From the NCBI RefSeq assembly GCF_029360705.1, contig NZ_JARKMX010000008.1, positions 62,001 through 126,000 on the forward strand: a stretch of DNA of 64,000 nucleotides, in the 5' to 3' direction. Both the position numbers and the translations under genes were made by a program. Shown here in pieces: positions 44,888-54,758 of this stretch (positions within the stretch are counted from its first letter, which is position 1; each line of letters begins with the position of its first letter). Source of the stretch: Paraflavitalea pollutisoli. GTDB taxonomy: Bacteria > Bacteroidota > Bacteroidia > Chitinophagales > Chitinophagaceae. The notes under the pieces are model-generated. The model did no database searches, was not told the DNA's origin, and worked only from the letters and a program-made list of their open reading frames with translations.

Positions 44888-45997
44888 ATGAAAGTGCTGG
44901 GTCTGGTCTCTTACAATATATTGCCGGCTAAAACCGGCGGGCAAAAGGATATCGCATTATTCTACAAGTATTTTAGCCGCCATACTTCCCTGGTTTGTGT
45001 TACCACACGCAGCAATGATCCTGGCGCTGCCGAAGGATACGAAGTCCTCAACATCATTGCAGACGGGTTATCCCGTTATGCCAACCCACTTCATTATTTT
45101 ACGATCCGTTCAATCATCCGGGAGCGGGGTATCACGCATCTTGAGCTGGAGCATCCCTATTGGGGCTGGCTGGCCGTATGGTTGCAGCGTACCACGGGTG
45201 TAAAGCTGATTGTGCATTCGCACAACATCGAAGGTACGCGCTGGAAGACCTTAGGCAAATGGTGGTGGAAAGGCCTGTGGCAATACGAAAAATGGGTACA
45301 CCGCCAGGCCGAATATAATTTCTTCAAACAGGACGAAGACCGGTTGTATGCGCTCCGCCACTTTAAGCTGGCTCCCGATCGGTGCCTTACCACCACCTAT
45401 GGTATTGAATGGAACACGCCGCCTGCTGCCGTGGAACGTGGCCAGGCCAGGCAATACCTGTTGCAACAACACGATATCCCGGCCCATCACCGTCTGTTAC
45501 TGTTCAACGGTTCTTTCAACTATTTGCCCAACCTCAATGGTTTGCGGCATATCATCGAAACCATCAACCCTGCCCTGCAAAGGATGACAGGGTTTTCGTA
45601 TACGATCCTGATCTGTGGTAAAGACATTCCGGCGGACCTGGCTGGCGGAGCCTACCCGGCCATGGTCTTTGCGGGATTCGTACCGGATGTCGATGTGTAT
45701 TTCAAAGGTTGTGATGTGTTCCTGAATCCCGTGGTGGAAGGGGGCGGTATCAAAACCAAATTAGTGGAAGCATTGGGACATGGGATGAATGCCGTTTCGA
45801 CCTTCAATGGCGCGATCGGGGTCGATCCTGCCCTTTGTAATGGTAAGCTGACCATTACCGATGACAGGCTCGGCGGCTTTCCCGAGGCGGTGGTAATGGC
45901 TGCTGGTTACGATGCTGAAACGCCCCCTGCTTATTTCAGTCATTTTTACTGGGGTGCTATCGCCCATAAGGCTGCCCGTTTCATCGATGGCCGGTAA
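44888..45997 (+). CDS. Glycosyltransferase family 4-like protein
   Basis: 369 residues from MKVLGLVSYNILPAKTGG. GT-B fold: an N-terminal glycine-rich AKTGGQKDIA, the linker IEGTRWKTLGKWWW, and a C-terminal donor domain with LLLFNGSFNYLPNLNGL, FAGFVPDVDVYFKGCDVFLNPVVEGGGIKTKLVEALGHGM. The EGGGIKTKLVEAL segment is the nucleotide-sugar-binding E-x7-E region. Sugar donor unknown. First gene of the glycan cluster. Confidence 0.88.
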   Translation: MKVLGLVSYNILPAKTGGQKDIALFYKYFSRHTSLVCVTTRSNDPGAAEGYEVLNIIADGLSRYANPLHYFTIRSIIRERGITHLELEHPYWGWLAVWLQRTTGVKLIVHSHNIEGTRWKTLGKWWWKGLWQYEKWVHRQAEYNFFKQDEDRLYALRHFKLAPDRCLTTTYGIEWNTPPAAVERGQARQYLLQQHDIPAHHRLLLFNGSFNYLPNLNGLRHIIETINPALQRMTGFSYTILICGKDIPADLAGGAYPAMVFAGFVPDVDVYFKGCDVFLNPVVEGGGIKTKLVEALGHGMNAVSTFNGAIGVDPALCNGKLTITDDRLGGFPEAVVMAAGYDAETPPAYFSHFYWGAIAHKAARFIDGR

Positions 45998-46097
45998 CAG
46001 CCTGCTGGCCAGGGAGCAAAGTCGTTCCCGAATGGATAATTAATTGGCTGGTTGCTATAAAAATTGCCTTATTTTGCCCTTCTGTTAATATAAAAAC

Positions 46098-48623
46098 ATG
46101 AACAAAACGATCTGGCAGCGTCTGCAGCCCCATGTCATTGCAATAGCTGGTTTTTTTCTACTATCTGTAGTTTACTGTCTGCCCCTTTTTAGCGGGCAGG
46201 AATTAGGTGGTCACGATACGATCGGTTGGGCCGCCATGTCACACCAATCTATCGAATTCAAAGAAAAGTATGGCCACCTGCCGCTTTGGACCAATAGCAT
46301 GCTGAGCGGTATGCCTGCCTATCAGATCGCGTTTGCCTCGAAATATAATGTGACGCTGGCCCACCTGAACAGCCTGTTTACTTTGTGGCTGCCTACGCCG
46401 GCCAACTATTTTTTCCTGAACTGTATTGGTTTTTACCTGCTGGCGTTGGTCATGGGGGCCCGTAACTGGATTGCTGCCCTCGGGGCGATCGGTTATGCTT
46501 TTGCTTCTTACAGTGCGGTGATTGCGGCTGTAGGCCACATCAGTAAGTTTGGCTCGATGGGCTATGCGCCTGCAGTATTGGCGGGCCTGGTGTTGTTGAC
46601 ACAGCGTAAATACATTGCAGGATTTATCGTGGCGGTGATTGCTACCACCTGTATGTTCTACCAGAACCATATTCAGGTCATGTTCTATACGTTCCTGATA
46701 GCGGGCTTTGCAGGTCTGGCCTGGCTGGTACAGGCCATTCGTGAAAAGCAGCTCAAAGCTTTCCTGGTGGGTGGTCTTGTGTTTGTGGCGGCTGTAGGGC
46801 TCAGCGCAGGCTCTTTTGCTGTGATGCTGTTGCCATCCCAGGAATATGTAAAGGAAACGATGCGTGGCGGCCGTTCGGAGTTGACTCCCGAAGACAAGAC
46901 CAACAAGTCGAAAGGCGGTCTGAATAAGGACTATGCTTTCAATTGGAGTTATGGTAAGTTGGAGACTTTTACCTTCCTGGTACCCCGCTTGTATGGAGGA
47001 AGTTCGCCGACTGTGGTGGCCAATCAATATGTCAATGAACTGGGTGATCATTCGAAAGTGGCTGAAGTGATCGCTGAAAAAACGGGGATGCCGGAAGATC
47101 AGGCCGTTGATTTTTCCAAACAGTTCTCGCCGTATTGGGGAACACAGGGCAGCACCTCGGGAACGGTATACCTGGGTGCGGTCATCTGCTTCCTGTTTAT
47201 AGTTGGTCTGGTATTCTACCGGCAATGGCACCTCGCCTGGATCCTGGCTGCTACAGCGATGGGCATCCTGCTGGCCTGGGGCGGCAATTTCAAAGATTTC
47301 AATTACTGGCTCTTCGATCACCTGCCATTTTACAATAAGTTCAGGGCGCCTTCCATCGCACTGATCATACCCCAGCTTACCGTGCCGTTGCTGGCAGTGC
47401 TGGGACTTTCTGAGATACTTTCCGATAAATACGACAAAGAACTGCGCTGGAAGAAGTTTAAGCAGTCATTATACATCACGGGGGGGGTACTGGCATTGAT
47501 GTTTGCCTTGTATTTCACGCTGGACTATGCCGGCCCCGCCGATAACCAATACCGCGAGGGGTTGGCGCAACAAATGGCTCAGGGACAACAGAACAATCCG
47601 CAAGCGCAGGAACAGGCTGCTGATTTTGCCAACTCCGTCGTAAAAGCGCTACGGGCCGATCGGGGTAGTCTGTTGCTTGGCGATCTGTTCCGGTCTATCA
47701 TTTTTATTGTGCTGGCGGCGGGCCTGCTGGCCTACTACCAGAAAAAAGGATTGTCGACCCAACTGGTGGCCATTGCACTGGCGATCTTGTCGACCATCGA
47801 CCTGTTCGGAGTCGATCTCCGCTATCTTTCACACAAAAATTACCGGCCGGCCGACGAAAATTCAGAACTGGTGGCCAATCGGGCCGATCTGCAGATCAAA
47901 CAGGACACTGGTTATTACCGGGTGCTGGACCAAACCTCTGGTAATCCGTTTACGGATACACGGGCGGCTTATTTCCACAATTCGGTAGGTGGTCACCATG
48001 CTGCACGCCTCGCACTTTATGATGACCTGATGCAACGTCAGTTGATGCGTGGCAATATGCAGGTGTATAACATGCTCAATACAAAATACTTTATCGTAGT
48101 CAATCCACAAGACCGTCAGCCGATAGCACAAATGAATCCGGATGCGTTGGGAGCTACCTGGTTGGTTAAGACGATCAAGTATGTGAACAATGCCGACGAG
48201 GAGATGAGCGCGTTGGATACTTTCAATCCCAAAGACACCGTGATCATCGACAAGCGTGAGCAATCGAAAGTTCCTTTTGCTCCACAGTTTGACTCTTCAG
48301 GCTACATCAAACTGGTAAAGAACCTGAACGATGTCATCAACTACGATTTCAATGCGGCGACCAACCAGTTTGCGGTATTCAGTGAAGTATATTATCCGGC
48401 TGGCTGGAAAGCCTTTATCGATGGTAAGGAAGCGCCTATCGTTCGGGTAAACTATACCCTCCGTGGCCTGGCCTTACCGGCTGGTAAACATGCCATCGAA
48501 TTCCGGTTCGAGCCCGCCGCGCTGGCTACAGGAGAAACCATCTCTCTGGTTGCCGGTATCCTATCCATCCTGTTGGTTTTGGGGGGCATTGCGTATATGT
48601 GGAAGAAAAAGGAGCTGGTGTAA
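46098..48623 (+). CDS. YfhO family membrane protein
   Basis: 841 residues. About twelve membrane helices in the N-terminal two-thirds and a large soluble part after about residue 580. The start region has FSGQELGGHDTIGWAAMSHQSIEF, with the acidic Asp of the family in the first external loop (HDT). The C-terminal portion ends in a membrane helix (LVAGILSILLVLGGIAYMW). YfhO proteins are GT-C-like and linked to lipid-linked glycan or teichoic-acid glycosylation in Firmicutes; the role in Bacteroidota is not established. Follows the GT gene by 100 bp. Confidence 0.87.
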   Translation: MNKTIWQRLQPHVIAIAGFFLLSVVYCLPLFSGQELGGHDTIGWAAMSHQSIEFKEKYGHLPLWTNSMLSGMPAYQIAFASKYNVTLAHLNSLFTLWLPTPANYFFLNCIGFYLLALVMGARNWIAALGAIGYAFASYSAVIAAVGHISKFGSMGYAPAVLAGLVLLTQRKYIAGFIVAVIATTCMFYQNHIQVMFYTFLIAGFAGLAWLVQAIREKQLKAFLVGGLVFVAAVGLSAGSFAVMLLPSQEYVKETMRGGRSELTPEDKTNKSKGGLNKDYAFNWSYGKLETFTFLVPRLYGGSSPTVVANQYVNELGDHSKVAEVIAEKTGMPEDQAVDFSKQFSPYWGTQGSTSGTVYLGAVICFLFIVGLVFYRQWHLAWILAATAMGILLAWGGNFKDFNYWLFDHLPFYNKFRAPSIALIIPQLTVPLLAVLGLSEILSDKYDKELRWKKFKQSLYITGGVLALMFALYFTLDYAGPADNQYREGLAQQMAQGQQNNPQAQEQAADFANSVVKALRADRGSLLLGDLFRSIIFIVLAAGLLAYYQKKGLSTQLVAIALAILSTIDLFGVDLRYLSHKNYRPADENSELVANRADLQIKQDTGYYRVLDQTSGNPFTDTRAAYFHNSVGGHHAARLALYDDLMQRQLMRGNMQVYNMLNTKYFIVVNPQDRQPIAQMNPDALGATWLVKTIKYVNNADEEMSALDTFNPKDTVIIDKREQSKVPFAPQFDSSGYIKLVKNLNDVINYDFNAATNQFAVFSEVYYPAGWKAFIDGKEAPIVRVNYTLRGLALPAGKHAIEFRFEPAALATGETISLVAGILSILLVLGGIAYMWKKKELV

Positions 48624-48646
48624 TTCGCCAGGTCGTAATTTATAGA

Positions 48647-48680
48647 AGCCCTCTGAAACCTTTTCAGGGGGCTTTGTTGT
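48647..48680 (+). terminator. Terminator of the YfhO gene
   Basis: AGCCCTCTGAAA / TTTCAGGGGGCT with one mismatch and a 2-3-nt loop, followed by TTGTTGTTTT. Confidence 0.65.
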
Positions 48681-48843
48681 TTTCAGAAACAGGCGGAGGA
48701 GAATACGAACCTCTTTCCCCATTTGGGAACTGCACAGTTATCAGTCAGAACTGCACGCTTTTTGCCCAAAATGACACGTTTATTCATTTGTTTCCATCGA
48801 CACGTATAATTAATTATTTTCGCACCCTAAGCCCTTCACCAAT

Positions 48844-49728
48844 ATGAAAATTCTAAAATTTGTCTCCGGCAGTTTATTACTGTACTTCCTCTTTTTTTCT
48901 ACGGGTACCCAGCTGTCAGGCTGTTCGCCTGACCCGATCTTCGATACTGTTTATGTGAAAGACACCCTGATCCTGAAGGATACCTTGATCGTAAAAGACA
49001 CCTTGACGATCAGGGATACGGTCGACTGTAATTGTTATGACCTGAAGGATGGCCTGGTTGCCTGGTATAATTTCAATGGGGGTACCTTAAAAGACAGCAG
49101 CGGAAACAATAACCACATCGTCTTCAACAATGCCACAACGACCACTGGCCGGTATGGTAACGCTAATAGTGCCTATCTATTCAATGGCAGCAGCAGTTAT
49201 ATGCGTATTCCTAATAGCGCGAGTCTGAATCCCACGAATGCGATTACATTGTCTGCAGTCATAAAGGTCAATGGTTTTTACAACGGAACCTGCCATGGTA
49301 ACCAGATCATCGTGAAGACGAGCAATATTGATAAGGATAATGGACTTTATGGAATGACGTTCAATGACCATAAATGCCCTGGAAATATAGATACCAGCAA
49401 AACCCGGTTTTGGGCGGTATATGGGGATGCGCTTGGCGCTAATTCATCTGCCGAGGCTGATACGGTTCCCGTAAAAATTGGTCAATGGTATTCCATTGTC
49501 TATACCTACGAAAACTATACGTCCAAGTTTTATATTAACGGCGAATTGAAGCAGTCCCGTAAGTTTTCAGCCTTCTCTTTCATTCCCAATGCAGGCGATC
49601 TCTATTTCGGTAGGATGCCCGATCAGCAATATCCTAACTGGTTAAATGCAGCCATCGATGATATTCGTATTTATAACCGGGCGCTTTGTGACGGTGAAGT
49701 GAAGCAATTGAACAGGGTTAAAGACTAA
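48844..49728 (+). CDS. LamG/concanavalin-A-like lectin lipoprotein with KDTL repeat spacer
   Basis: 294 residues. Lipoprotein signal with lipobox LSGC (Cys 27). Residues 35-59 are six-residue repeats, KDTLIL-KDTLIV-KDTLTI-RDTV, a regular beta spacer. The rest is a LamG/jelly-roll domain: LVAWYNFNGGTLKDSSGNNN, YLFNGSSSYMRIPNSASL, WYSIVYTYENYTSKFYINGE and AAIDDIRIYNRAL (the typical closing motif). It should bind carbohydrate or another surface ligand at the cell surface. Four mature-part cysteines may form disulfides. Confidence 0.87.
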   Translation: MKILKFVSGSLLLYFLFFSTGTQLSGCSPDPIFDTVYVKDTLILKDTLIVKDTLTIRDTVDCNCYDLKDGLVAWYNFNGGTLKDSSGNNNHIVFNNATTTTGRYGNANSAYLFNGSSSYMRIPNSASLNPTNAITLSAVIKVNGFYNGTCHGNQIIVKTSNIDKDNGLYGMTFNDHKCPGNIDTSKTRFWAVYGDALGANSSAEADTVPVKIGQWYSIVYTYENYTSKFYINGELKQSRKFSAFSFIPNAGDLYFGRMPDQQYPNWLNAAIDDIRIYNRALCDGEVKQLNRVKD

Positions 49729-49747
49729 CTGTATACCTGATTTGCTG

Positions 49748-49780
49748 AAAGAGCTGCTCCCGTAATGGTGCAGCTCTTTT
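49748..49780 (+). terminator. Terminator of the LamG gene
   Basis: AAAGAGCTGC / GCAGCTCTTT, 10 perfect pairs, 12-nt loop, followed by TGG; T-rich only within the stem, so a moderate terminator. Confidence 0.7.
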
Positions 49781-49894
49781 GGTTTAGAACCAGGCAATGG
49801 ACTATATCTTTGCGTATGCTGCCAATGTGTTAGCGCGCAACCAAGCGGCACTCCCCTATCTCTATCCAGGCGATTGCGCTGAACCTTTACTTTG

Positions 49895-51016
49895 TTACAG
49901 GACTTTTCCAATCCCTTCCCAGAGCAGGCGGGCAGTACGCTCCCAGGAAAATACGTTCTTTTGCTGCTGGCCTTTGGCGATCAGTTGCGCACGCAACGCT
50001 GGTTGCTCCCACAACTGTTCCATGGCTGTTGCGATATCCGCTACCTGGTAGGGATCAACCAGGAGGGCCGCATCACCTACCACTTCCGGAATAGAAGTGG
50101 CATTCGCGGCAATGACTGGTACATCGCATTGCATGGCTTCCAGTGGCGGTATGCCAAAACCTTCGAAATAAGGCACAAACGTCAGCGCCAGCGAAGCTCC
50201 CAATAACTTTTTCAGGTCATTGTCGGGCAACCGGCCTGTGAACACGATATCTTGTTTAGACGCCAACTGCTCTTTGCATTCGTGCATTTCGCCCGTCTTG
50301 TACATCTCTTTGCCGGCCAGCACCAGTTTCACTGGCGCGCCTGTTCTTTGCTTGAACAGGTCGAAAGCCTGCATGAGCCGTATGATGTTCTTCCGCGGGT
50401 GCAGGGTGCCCACAAATACAAAGTAATCGGCGCCGCCTGCATATTGTGCTTTTATAGCCTGCTGCTCTGCTGGAGGTACCGGAGCGAAAAAATCGTTGAT
50501 GCCGCAATACACGACATCGATCTTACCGGGATCGGTACCATAAGTCTTTACAATGTCTTCCTTGCTGTAAGACGACACGGTGGCGATCCTGTTGGCCCGT
50601 TCCACATACTTCGGAAAGAAATAATTGTAGTAGGTACGGTTGGACCATTTCAGGTCCTGCGGAATATGGTGAAAGTTGATGTCGTGAACGATGCCATATT
50701 GTGCGCCTTTCCAGCCAAGGCTCAGGATGCCGTCGGGCGAAAGGAAGAGGTTAGGCGAAAGCTTGTTGAGGAAGCGTTTGGCGCTCCACTCGAACCACAG
50801 CACGTTGAGTACCGCATGTTTCGCAGGCGGGAACAGGTTGTGTGGAACGATGTTGGGCGAGAAAAGAAATCGTTCATCGATGCCCGAGTCGAATAAGAAA
50901 TGGAACTCGATGCCGGGATTGTTTTGCGTTATGTATTTCAGGGTATTGTAGGTGAACCATCCGATGCCATCCATCTGCCCTGCCCGCAATAACCTGGTGT
51001 TGACTGCAATTTTCAT
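49895..51016 (-). CDS. Glycosyltransferase family 4 protein
   Basis: 373 residues, GT-B. The donor domain has VFVGTLHPRKNIIRLMQAF, LVLAGKEMY, VFTGRLPDNDLKKLLGAS and PYFEGFGIPPLEAMQCDVPVIAANATSIPEV, with the E-x7-E catalytic pair in EGFGIPPLE. Its start overlaps the methyltransferase stop by 4 bp, so the two are translationally coupled and likely act in one step. Confidence 0.93.
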   Translation of the reverse strand: MKIAVNTRLLRAGQMDGIGWFTYNTLKYITQNNPGIEFHFLFDSGIDERFLFSPNIVPHNLFPPAKHAVLNVLWFEWSAKRFLNKLSPNLFLSPDGILSLGWKGAQYGIVHDINFHHIPQDLKWSNRTYYNYFFPKYVERANRIATVSSYSKEDIVKTYGTDPGKIDVVYCGINDFFAPVPPAEQQAIKAQYAGGADYFVFVGTLHPRKNIIRLMQAFDLFKQRTGAPVKLVLAGKEMYKTGEMHECKEQLASKQDIVFTGRLPDNDLKKLLGASLALTFVPYFEGFGIPPLEAMQCDVPVIAANATSIPEVVGDAALLVDPYQVADIATAMEQLWEQPALRAQLIAKGQQQKNVFSWERTARLLWEGIGKVL

Positions 51017-51768
51017 AGTCCTTTTTTCCGGGCAATGGTGATAAGGTGGAAGGGTTGTCCTTTTTGCTGGTGTTGCACGTCGAATGACGCGTGCTGCAGC
51101 AAACCTGCGATCACTTCAAGGCCGAAGACATGGTGATGTGCGCGCCGGTTGTTGATATTGTCTTGCAGATAGCCCATCATTTCTTCGCGGGTGGTGGCAC
51201 CCGGATCACGGGCCACATCGTGTAATGCGATGATCTCTTCAAAATGCGTGGTGTCATCTTCCCCCGTGTTGTTTTGAAAGTCCTGCAGCAGGTGTTGCAA
51301 ACTGGTATAGGGGCGGTTGATATCAAAGGTGTTTTCCTTATCGGGCAGTATGAGGCACAGGATGCCGCCGGGTTTCAATACACGATTCCATTCTTTGAGG
51401 GCCTTTAATGGATTGGCCACATGCTCCAGGCTGTGGCAGGATAACAGAAAATCGTAAGAGTTGTCTGCAATGCCCGATAGGTCGGAGCCTTCTTTGACGT
51501 ATTGGTAGCCTGTTTTGTCGTGGTACCGATAGGTCTCCCCTTCCCGGATCGCCCCCTCCCATACGGTGTTGGTACTGAAGTTGACGCCATCGATGCGACC
51601 GGCAAACAAATACACCGGAAAAAGGCCGCGCAGGGAGAATTGGGCGCTGGGGCCGCCGATCTCGAGGCCCTTCAGGCGTCGAAGCCCGTATGCGTATCCG
51701 ATCAGTTTTCTTTTGGGCGCCTGCCGGATATACGACAAGCCGGTTGTTACCAGGTCTGTAAATTGCAT
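51013..51768 (-). CDS. Class I SAM-dependent methyltransferase
   Basis: 251 residues from MQFTDLVTTGLSYIRQ. Rossmann fold: LKGLEIGGPSAQFS (motif I, EIGGPS rather than E-x-G-x-G), DFLLSCHSLEHVANPLKALKEWNRVLKPGGILCLILPDKENTF (motifs around LEHV and LKPGG). Probably methylates the glycan or its precursor. Coupled to the GT4 gene downstream. The open frame upstream of 51768 carries no homology. Confidence 0.85.
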   Translation of the reverse strand: MQFTDLVTTGLSYIRQAPKRKLIGYAYGLRRLKGLEIGGPSAQFSLRGLFPVYLFAGRIDGVNFSTNTVWEGAIREGETYRYHDKTGYQYVKEGSDLSGIADNSYDFLLSCHSLEHVANPLKALKEWNRVLKPGGILCLILPDKENTFDINRPYTSLQHLLQDFQNNTGEDDTTHFEEIIALHDVARDPGATTREEMMGYLQDNINNRRAHHHVFGLEVIAGLLQHASFDVQHQQKGQPFHLITIARKKGL

Positions 51769-51859
51769 AGTGAAGTGGCCTCTATTGATAAGGCTGCAAT
51801 CTACAGAATGATTTGCAATACCCATTTACTACCAGCAGCAGCGGCATCTTCTTTTTTAC

Positions 51860-51867
51860 TATATTTG
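51860..51867 (+). promoter_or_regulatory. -7 box of the first FkbM gene
   Basis: TATATTTG, an exact TAnnTTTG, 33 bp before the ATG at 51900; leader of about 26 nt. Confidence 0.45.
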
Positions 51868-51899
51868 TCAATTCAGCTGCAATCAACCAGTCTTTTATT

Positions 51900-52811
51900 A
51901 TGAGGAAGTTATTCCGCTCCATCTATCAGGTCCTGCCCTTCAAACTACCATTCCTGCGCATAATTCGGTTGTTCAAACCCGGTCATCAGATCACCCGTCA
52001 CCTGGTTTTTACAGGCAAGGTAAAGGTGAAGGTCGACGAGGGAGGTGCGTTCTATATACAGAACTATGGCGATGGTATTGAACAGGGGCTTTTCTGGCAT
52101 GGCATTAGAGGCTGGGAGAAACATTCAACCCATATATGGATGCAACTGGCACGCAAATCGAAAGTGATATTCGATATCGGCGCCAATTCGGGTGCTTATA
52201 CCCTGCTGGCGAAAACGGTGCAGCCCACTGCAGAGCTATATACTTTTGAGCCTGTTAAAAGGATCTTTCAGCGACTTGAAGAGAACGTCAGGATCAACCA
52301 GTTCCAGGGCGTTCATTTGTTCCATAAAGCTGTTTCGAACCAAACAGGCACGGCCAGCATACAAACCAGTGTCACCGGCAACCTGTACGAAGCCTCACTC
52401 AATGCCGATCATATCAGCAATATGACGCACCTGAAAAAGGATCTTCAGTTCGTACATGAAGAGATTGAGACCATTACCTTGCGGGACCTTATCGAAAAGG
52501 AGAATATCCGCCAGATCGATCTGATGAAGATCGATGTGGAAAGCCACGAGCCGGAAGTAATTGAAGGAATGGAAAACTGGTTGGCAACATTCAGCCCCAT
52601 CATGCTGATTGAAGTACTGAATCAAACGGTTGCTGAAAAGCTGACACCCTATTTCCCGGCCAGTGAATACCTGTTCTACAACATCAGCGAAGAAGCTGGT
52701 CTCACGGAAGAGTCAAACCTGATGCCCAGCAAAACCTATAATTTCCTGATCTGCCCCCGGCATAAAAAGCACCTGCTGGACGGCTGCCTGCCTCCCCTGG
52801 CTGCAAAATGA
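51900..52811 (+). CDS. FkbM family methyltransferase
   Basis: 303 residues from MRKLFRSIYQVLPF. SAM site VIFDIGANSGAYTLLAK, acidic ELYTFEPVKRIFQRLEENV, and the C-terminal IDLMKIDVESHEPEVIEGME, typical of FkbM. It is likely an O-methyltransferase acting on a sugar of the glycan. Upstream codons of the open frame back to 51813 precede the -7 box and are not used. Confidence 0.9.
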   Translation: MRKLFRSIYQVLPFKLPFLRIIRLFKPGHQITRHLVFTGKVKVKVDEGGAFYIQNYGDGIEQGLFWHGIRGWEKHSTHIWMQLARKSKVIFDIGANSGAYTLLAKTVQPTAELYTFEPVKRIFQRLEENVRINQFQGVHLFHKAVSNQTGTASIQTSVTGNLYEASLNADHISNMTHLKKDLQFVHEEIETITLRDLIEKENIRQIDLMKIDVESHEPEVIEGMENWLATFSPIMLIEVLNQTVAEKLTPYFPASEYLFYNISEEAGLTEESNLMPSKTYNFLICPRHKKHLLDGCLPPLAAK

Positions 52812-52819
52812 CCCGCAAC

Positions 52820-53770
52820 CTAACGAAGAAGCCCCGTAATACGGCATATTGCATACGACAACAACATAGCTGCTTTGGAAATGATCCCGTGCTTTAGTAA
52901 TGGCAGGGGAATTGAACGTTGTTGTGCTACCATGCGTCCGATCAGGGCAGGTATCGGACATTCCTGGTTGTATTGCTCCAGGTAAGCCATATCGCGGATG
53001 GAAAGGTTGCGCAGAAAACGCCAGAAATAGTCGTAGGCCATAATCGGCCTGAGCCCGGCTGGCGTAATGATGTTTAGCAGGCAGATATTTTCCGGTATCT
53101 CGACTGCCGGTTTGCGGAATACTGTCTTCGTAACCTGCTCATTACTCATACCCAGGCAAACCAATGGGTGGGGAATATCGACGAACCTGCCACCATTCTT
53201 GTTGAGTTGCCGCACATAGAATTCAATATCGACCACCCATTTGAGCCGCTCATTGTACCAGCTATCCTGGTCATTGCGGAGCAGGGTGGTGCTGGGATGG
53301 CCGATCACATTGCGGGAGAGAATATTGTAGGGACTGCGCTGCAGTAAACGTTTCCGCCAGCCCTGCAACACGTGTAACTCCCGATGTCCATTATCGAGAT
53401 CTACTTCATAAAAACCACTGAAAATAAACCCGGAACCGGCCTGTGTAGCTGCATCGGCAAACTGCTGCAGGCTGCTACTGTCGGTAAACCAGTCGTCGTC
53501 GTGCATAAGTTTGATCCACTGCCCGGTGGCATGCCGGATGCCTGCATTCCAGTTGGCCGGAGTGCCCAGTGCCTGTGGGTTGCTGATGTAGCGGAGCGGA
53601 AAAAGCGATTCGTATTGTGCAGCCAGGCTGGCTACCGTCGCATCACCACTGTCATCCGTAATGATGACCTCGAAATCCCTGTAGGTTTGTCCGGCAATGC
53701 TGTCGAGCAGCCTGCTCAGGAAGTCCTGTCGTTTATAAGCCGGTATACAAATGGATATGAAGGGCTTCAT
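52820..53770 (-). CDS. Glycosyltransferase family 2 protein
   Basis: 316 residues, GT-A. ISICIPAYKRQDFLSRLLDSIAGQT (first nucleotide-binding strand), VIITDDSGD, a metal-binding KLMHDDDWF (DxD region), and a C-terminal amphipathic part. Donor unknown. Divergent from the next GT gene; the start codons are only 23 bp apart if the plus-strand ATG is used. Confidence 0.92.
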   Translation of the reverse strand: MKPFISICIPAYKRQDFLSRLLDSIAGQTYRDFEVIITDDSGDATVASLAAQYESLFPLRYISNPQALGTPANWNAGIRHATGQWIKLMHDDDWFTDSSSLQQFADAATQAGSGFIFSGFYEVDLDNGHRELHVLQGWRKRLLQRSPYNILSRNVIGHPSTTLLRNDQDSWYNERLKWVVDIEFYVRQLNKNGGRFVDIPHPLVCLGMSNEQVTKTVFRKPAVEIPENICLLNIITPAGLRPIMAYDYFWRFLRNLSIRDMAYLEQYNQECPIPALIGRMVAQQRSIPLPLLKHGIISKAAMLLSYAICRITGLLR

Positions 53771-53793
53771 CAGTAGGTGTTTATGCCGCGGCT

Positions 53794-54738
53794 ATGGTCC
53801 GGCAGGCGGCAAAAGTAAGTTATCCGCCGTATATTTACGCCCTCAACAAATCTTCGACCTTGATTCAGCCGTCATCCAGGCTACGTTTAGCAGCAGTTGT
53901 GATCCTTTACTATCCGGAAAAAGACGTGCTCAGCAACGTGCTTTCTTATAGCTCCCAGGTGGATAAAGTATACCTGGCCGACAATTCGGAGAAGCCGGAT
54001 ACCAGTCTGGTCAAAGCCCTGCGCCAGGGACTGCCGCACGGCGAATACTTGCAGGATGGTGTCAATAAGGGAATTGCTGCCCGGCTGAACCAGGTTTGCC
54101 AGCTGGCTAAAGCGGCGGGTTACGATTACCTGCTGACGATGGACCAGGATTCGCTGTTCAGTGGCAATAACCTGACCGATTACCTGCACTGTTTCGAGAC
54201 ATTCCCAGATCGCGATAAAGTAGCCATGTGTGGTGTGGAATACCAACATTCCGACTGGCTTTCCGCGCAATGCAAAGCCGAGCAGTGTACCCAACTGATC
54301 ACTTCGGGCAGTTTTCTGAACCTGCACTTGTGGGAGTCCATGGGGGGATTCGATGAAAACTTGTTTATCGACATGGTCGATTTTGAATTCTGCTACCGCG
54401 CGATCGTCAGGGGCCATCAGATCGTTATTTTCAAGAACATCGTGCTCGATCATTTCCTGGGCACTACCTCTTTCAGGAGTGAGGACAGTGGTGAGGCGAA
54501 GCGCGAGCGCACCCTTTACTCCCCTATCCGGTTGTATTACATGTACCGCAATTACCTGTACATGAAAAAGCGCTATGAACAGCATTTTCCAGGAGAGATC
54601 AGGCAGACACAGCTGGCGGTGCGCAGCAGGATCAAAAACAACCTGCTACTGAAAAAAGACAGGCTGAAGATACTCCGGTATCTGATAAGGGCTGTTTCGG
54701 ACCACCGTAGCGGCAAAATGGGTAAATATCAACATTGA
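53794..54738 (+). CDS. Glycosyltransferase family 2 protein (rhamnosyltransferase-like)
   Basis: 314 residues from the ATG at 53794; a TTG at 53860 (292 residues, LIQPSSRLRLAAVVILYYP) is more plausible biologically, because the ATG leaves no room for a promoter against the divergent gene, while TATATTTA, a near -7 box, lies at 53830-53837. GT-A motifs: AAVVILYYPEKDVLSNV, VYLADNSEKPD, DGVNKGIAARLNQ, YLLTMDQDSLFSG. The TMDQDS and NKGIA signatures are typical of rhamnosyltransferases such as RfbF. First gene of a four-gene plus-strand run. Confidence 0.88.
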   Translation: MVRQAAKVSYPPYIYALNKSSTLIQPSSRLRLAAVVILYYPEKDVLSNVLSYSSQVDKVYLADNSEKPDTSLVKALRQGLPHGEYLQDGVNKGIAARLNQVCQLAKAAGYDYLLTMDQDSLFSGNNLTDYLHCFETFPDRDKVAMCGVEYQHSDWLSAQCKAEQCTQLITSGSFLNLHLWESMGGFDENLFIDMVDFEFCYRAIVRGHQIVIFKNIVLDHFLGTTSFRSEDSGEAKRERTLYSPIRLYYMYRNYLYMKKRYEQHFPGEIRQTQLAVRSRIKNNLLLKKDRLKILRYLIRAVSDHRSGKMGKYQH

Positions 54739-54758
54739 CCGATCACTAATTGAAAAGA

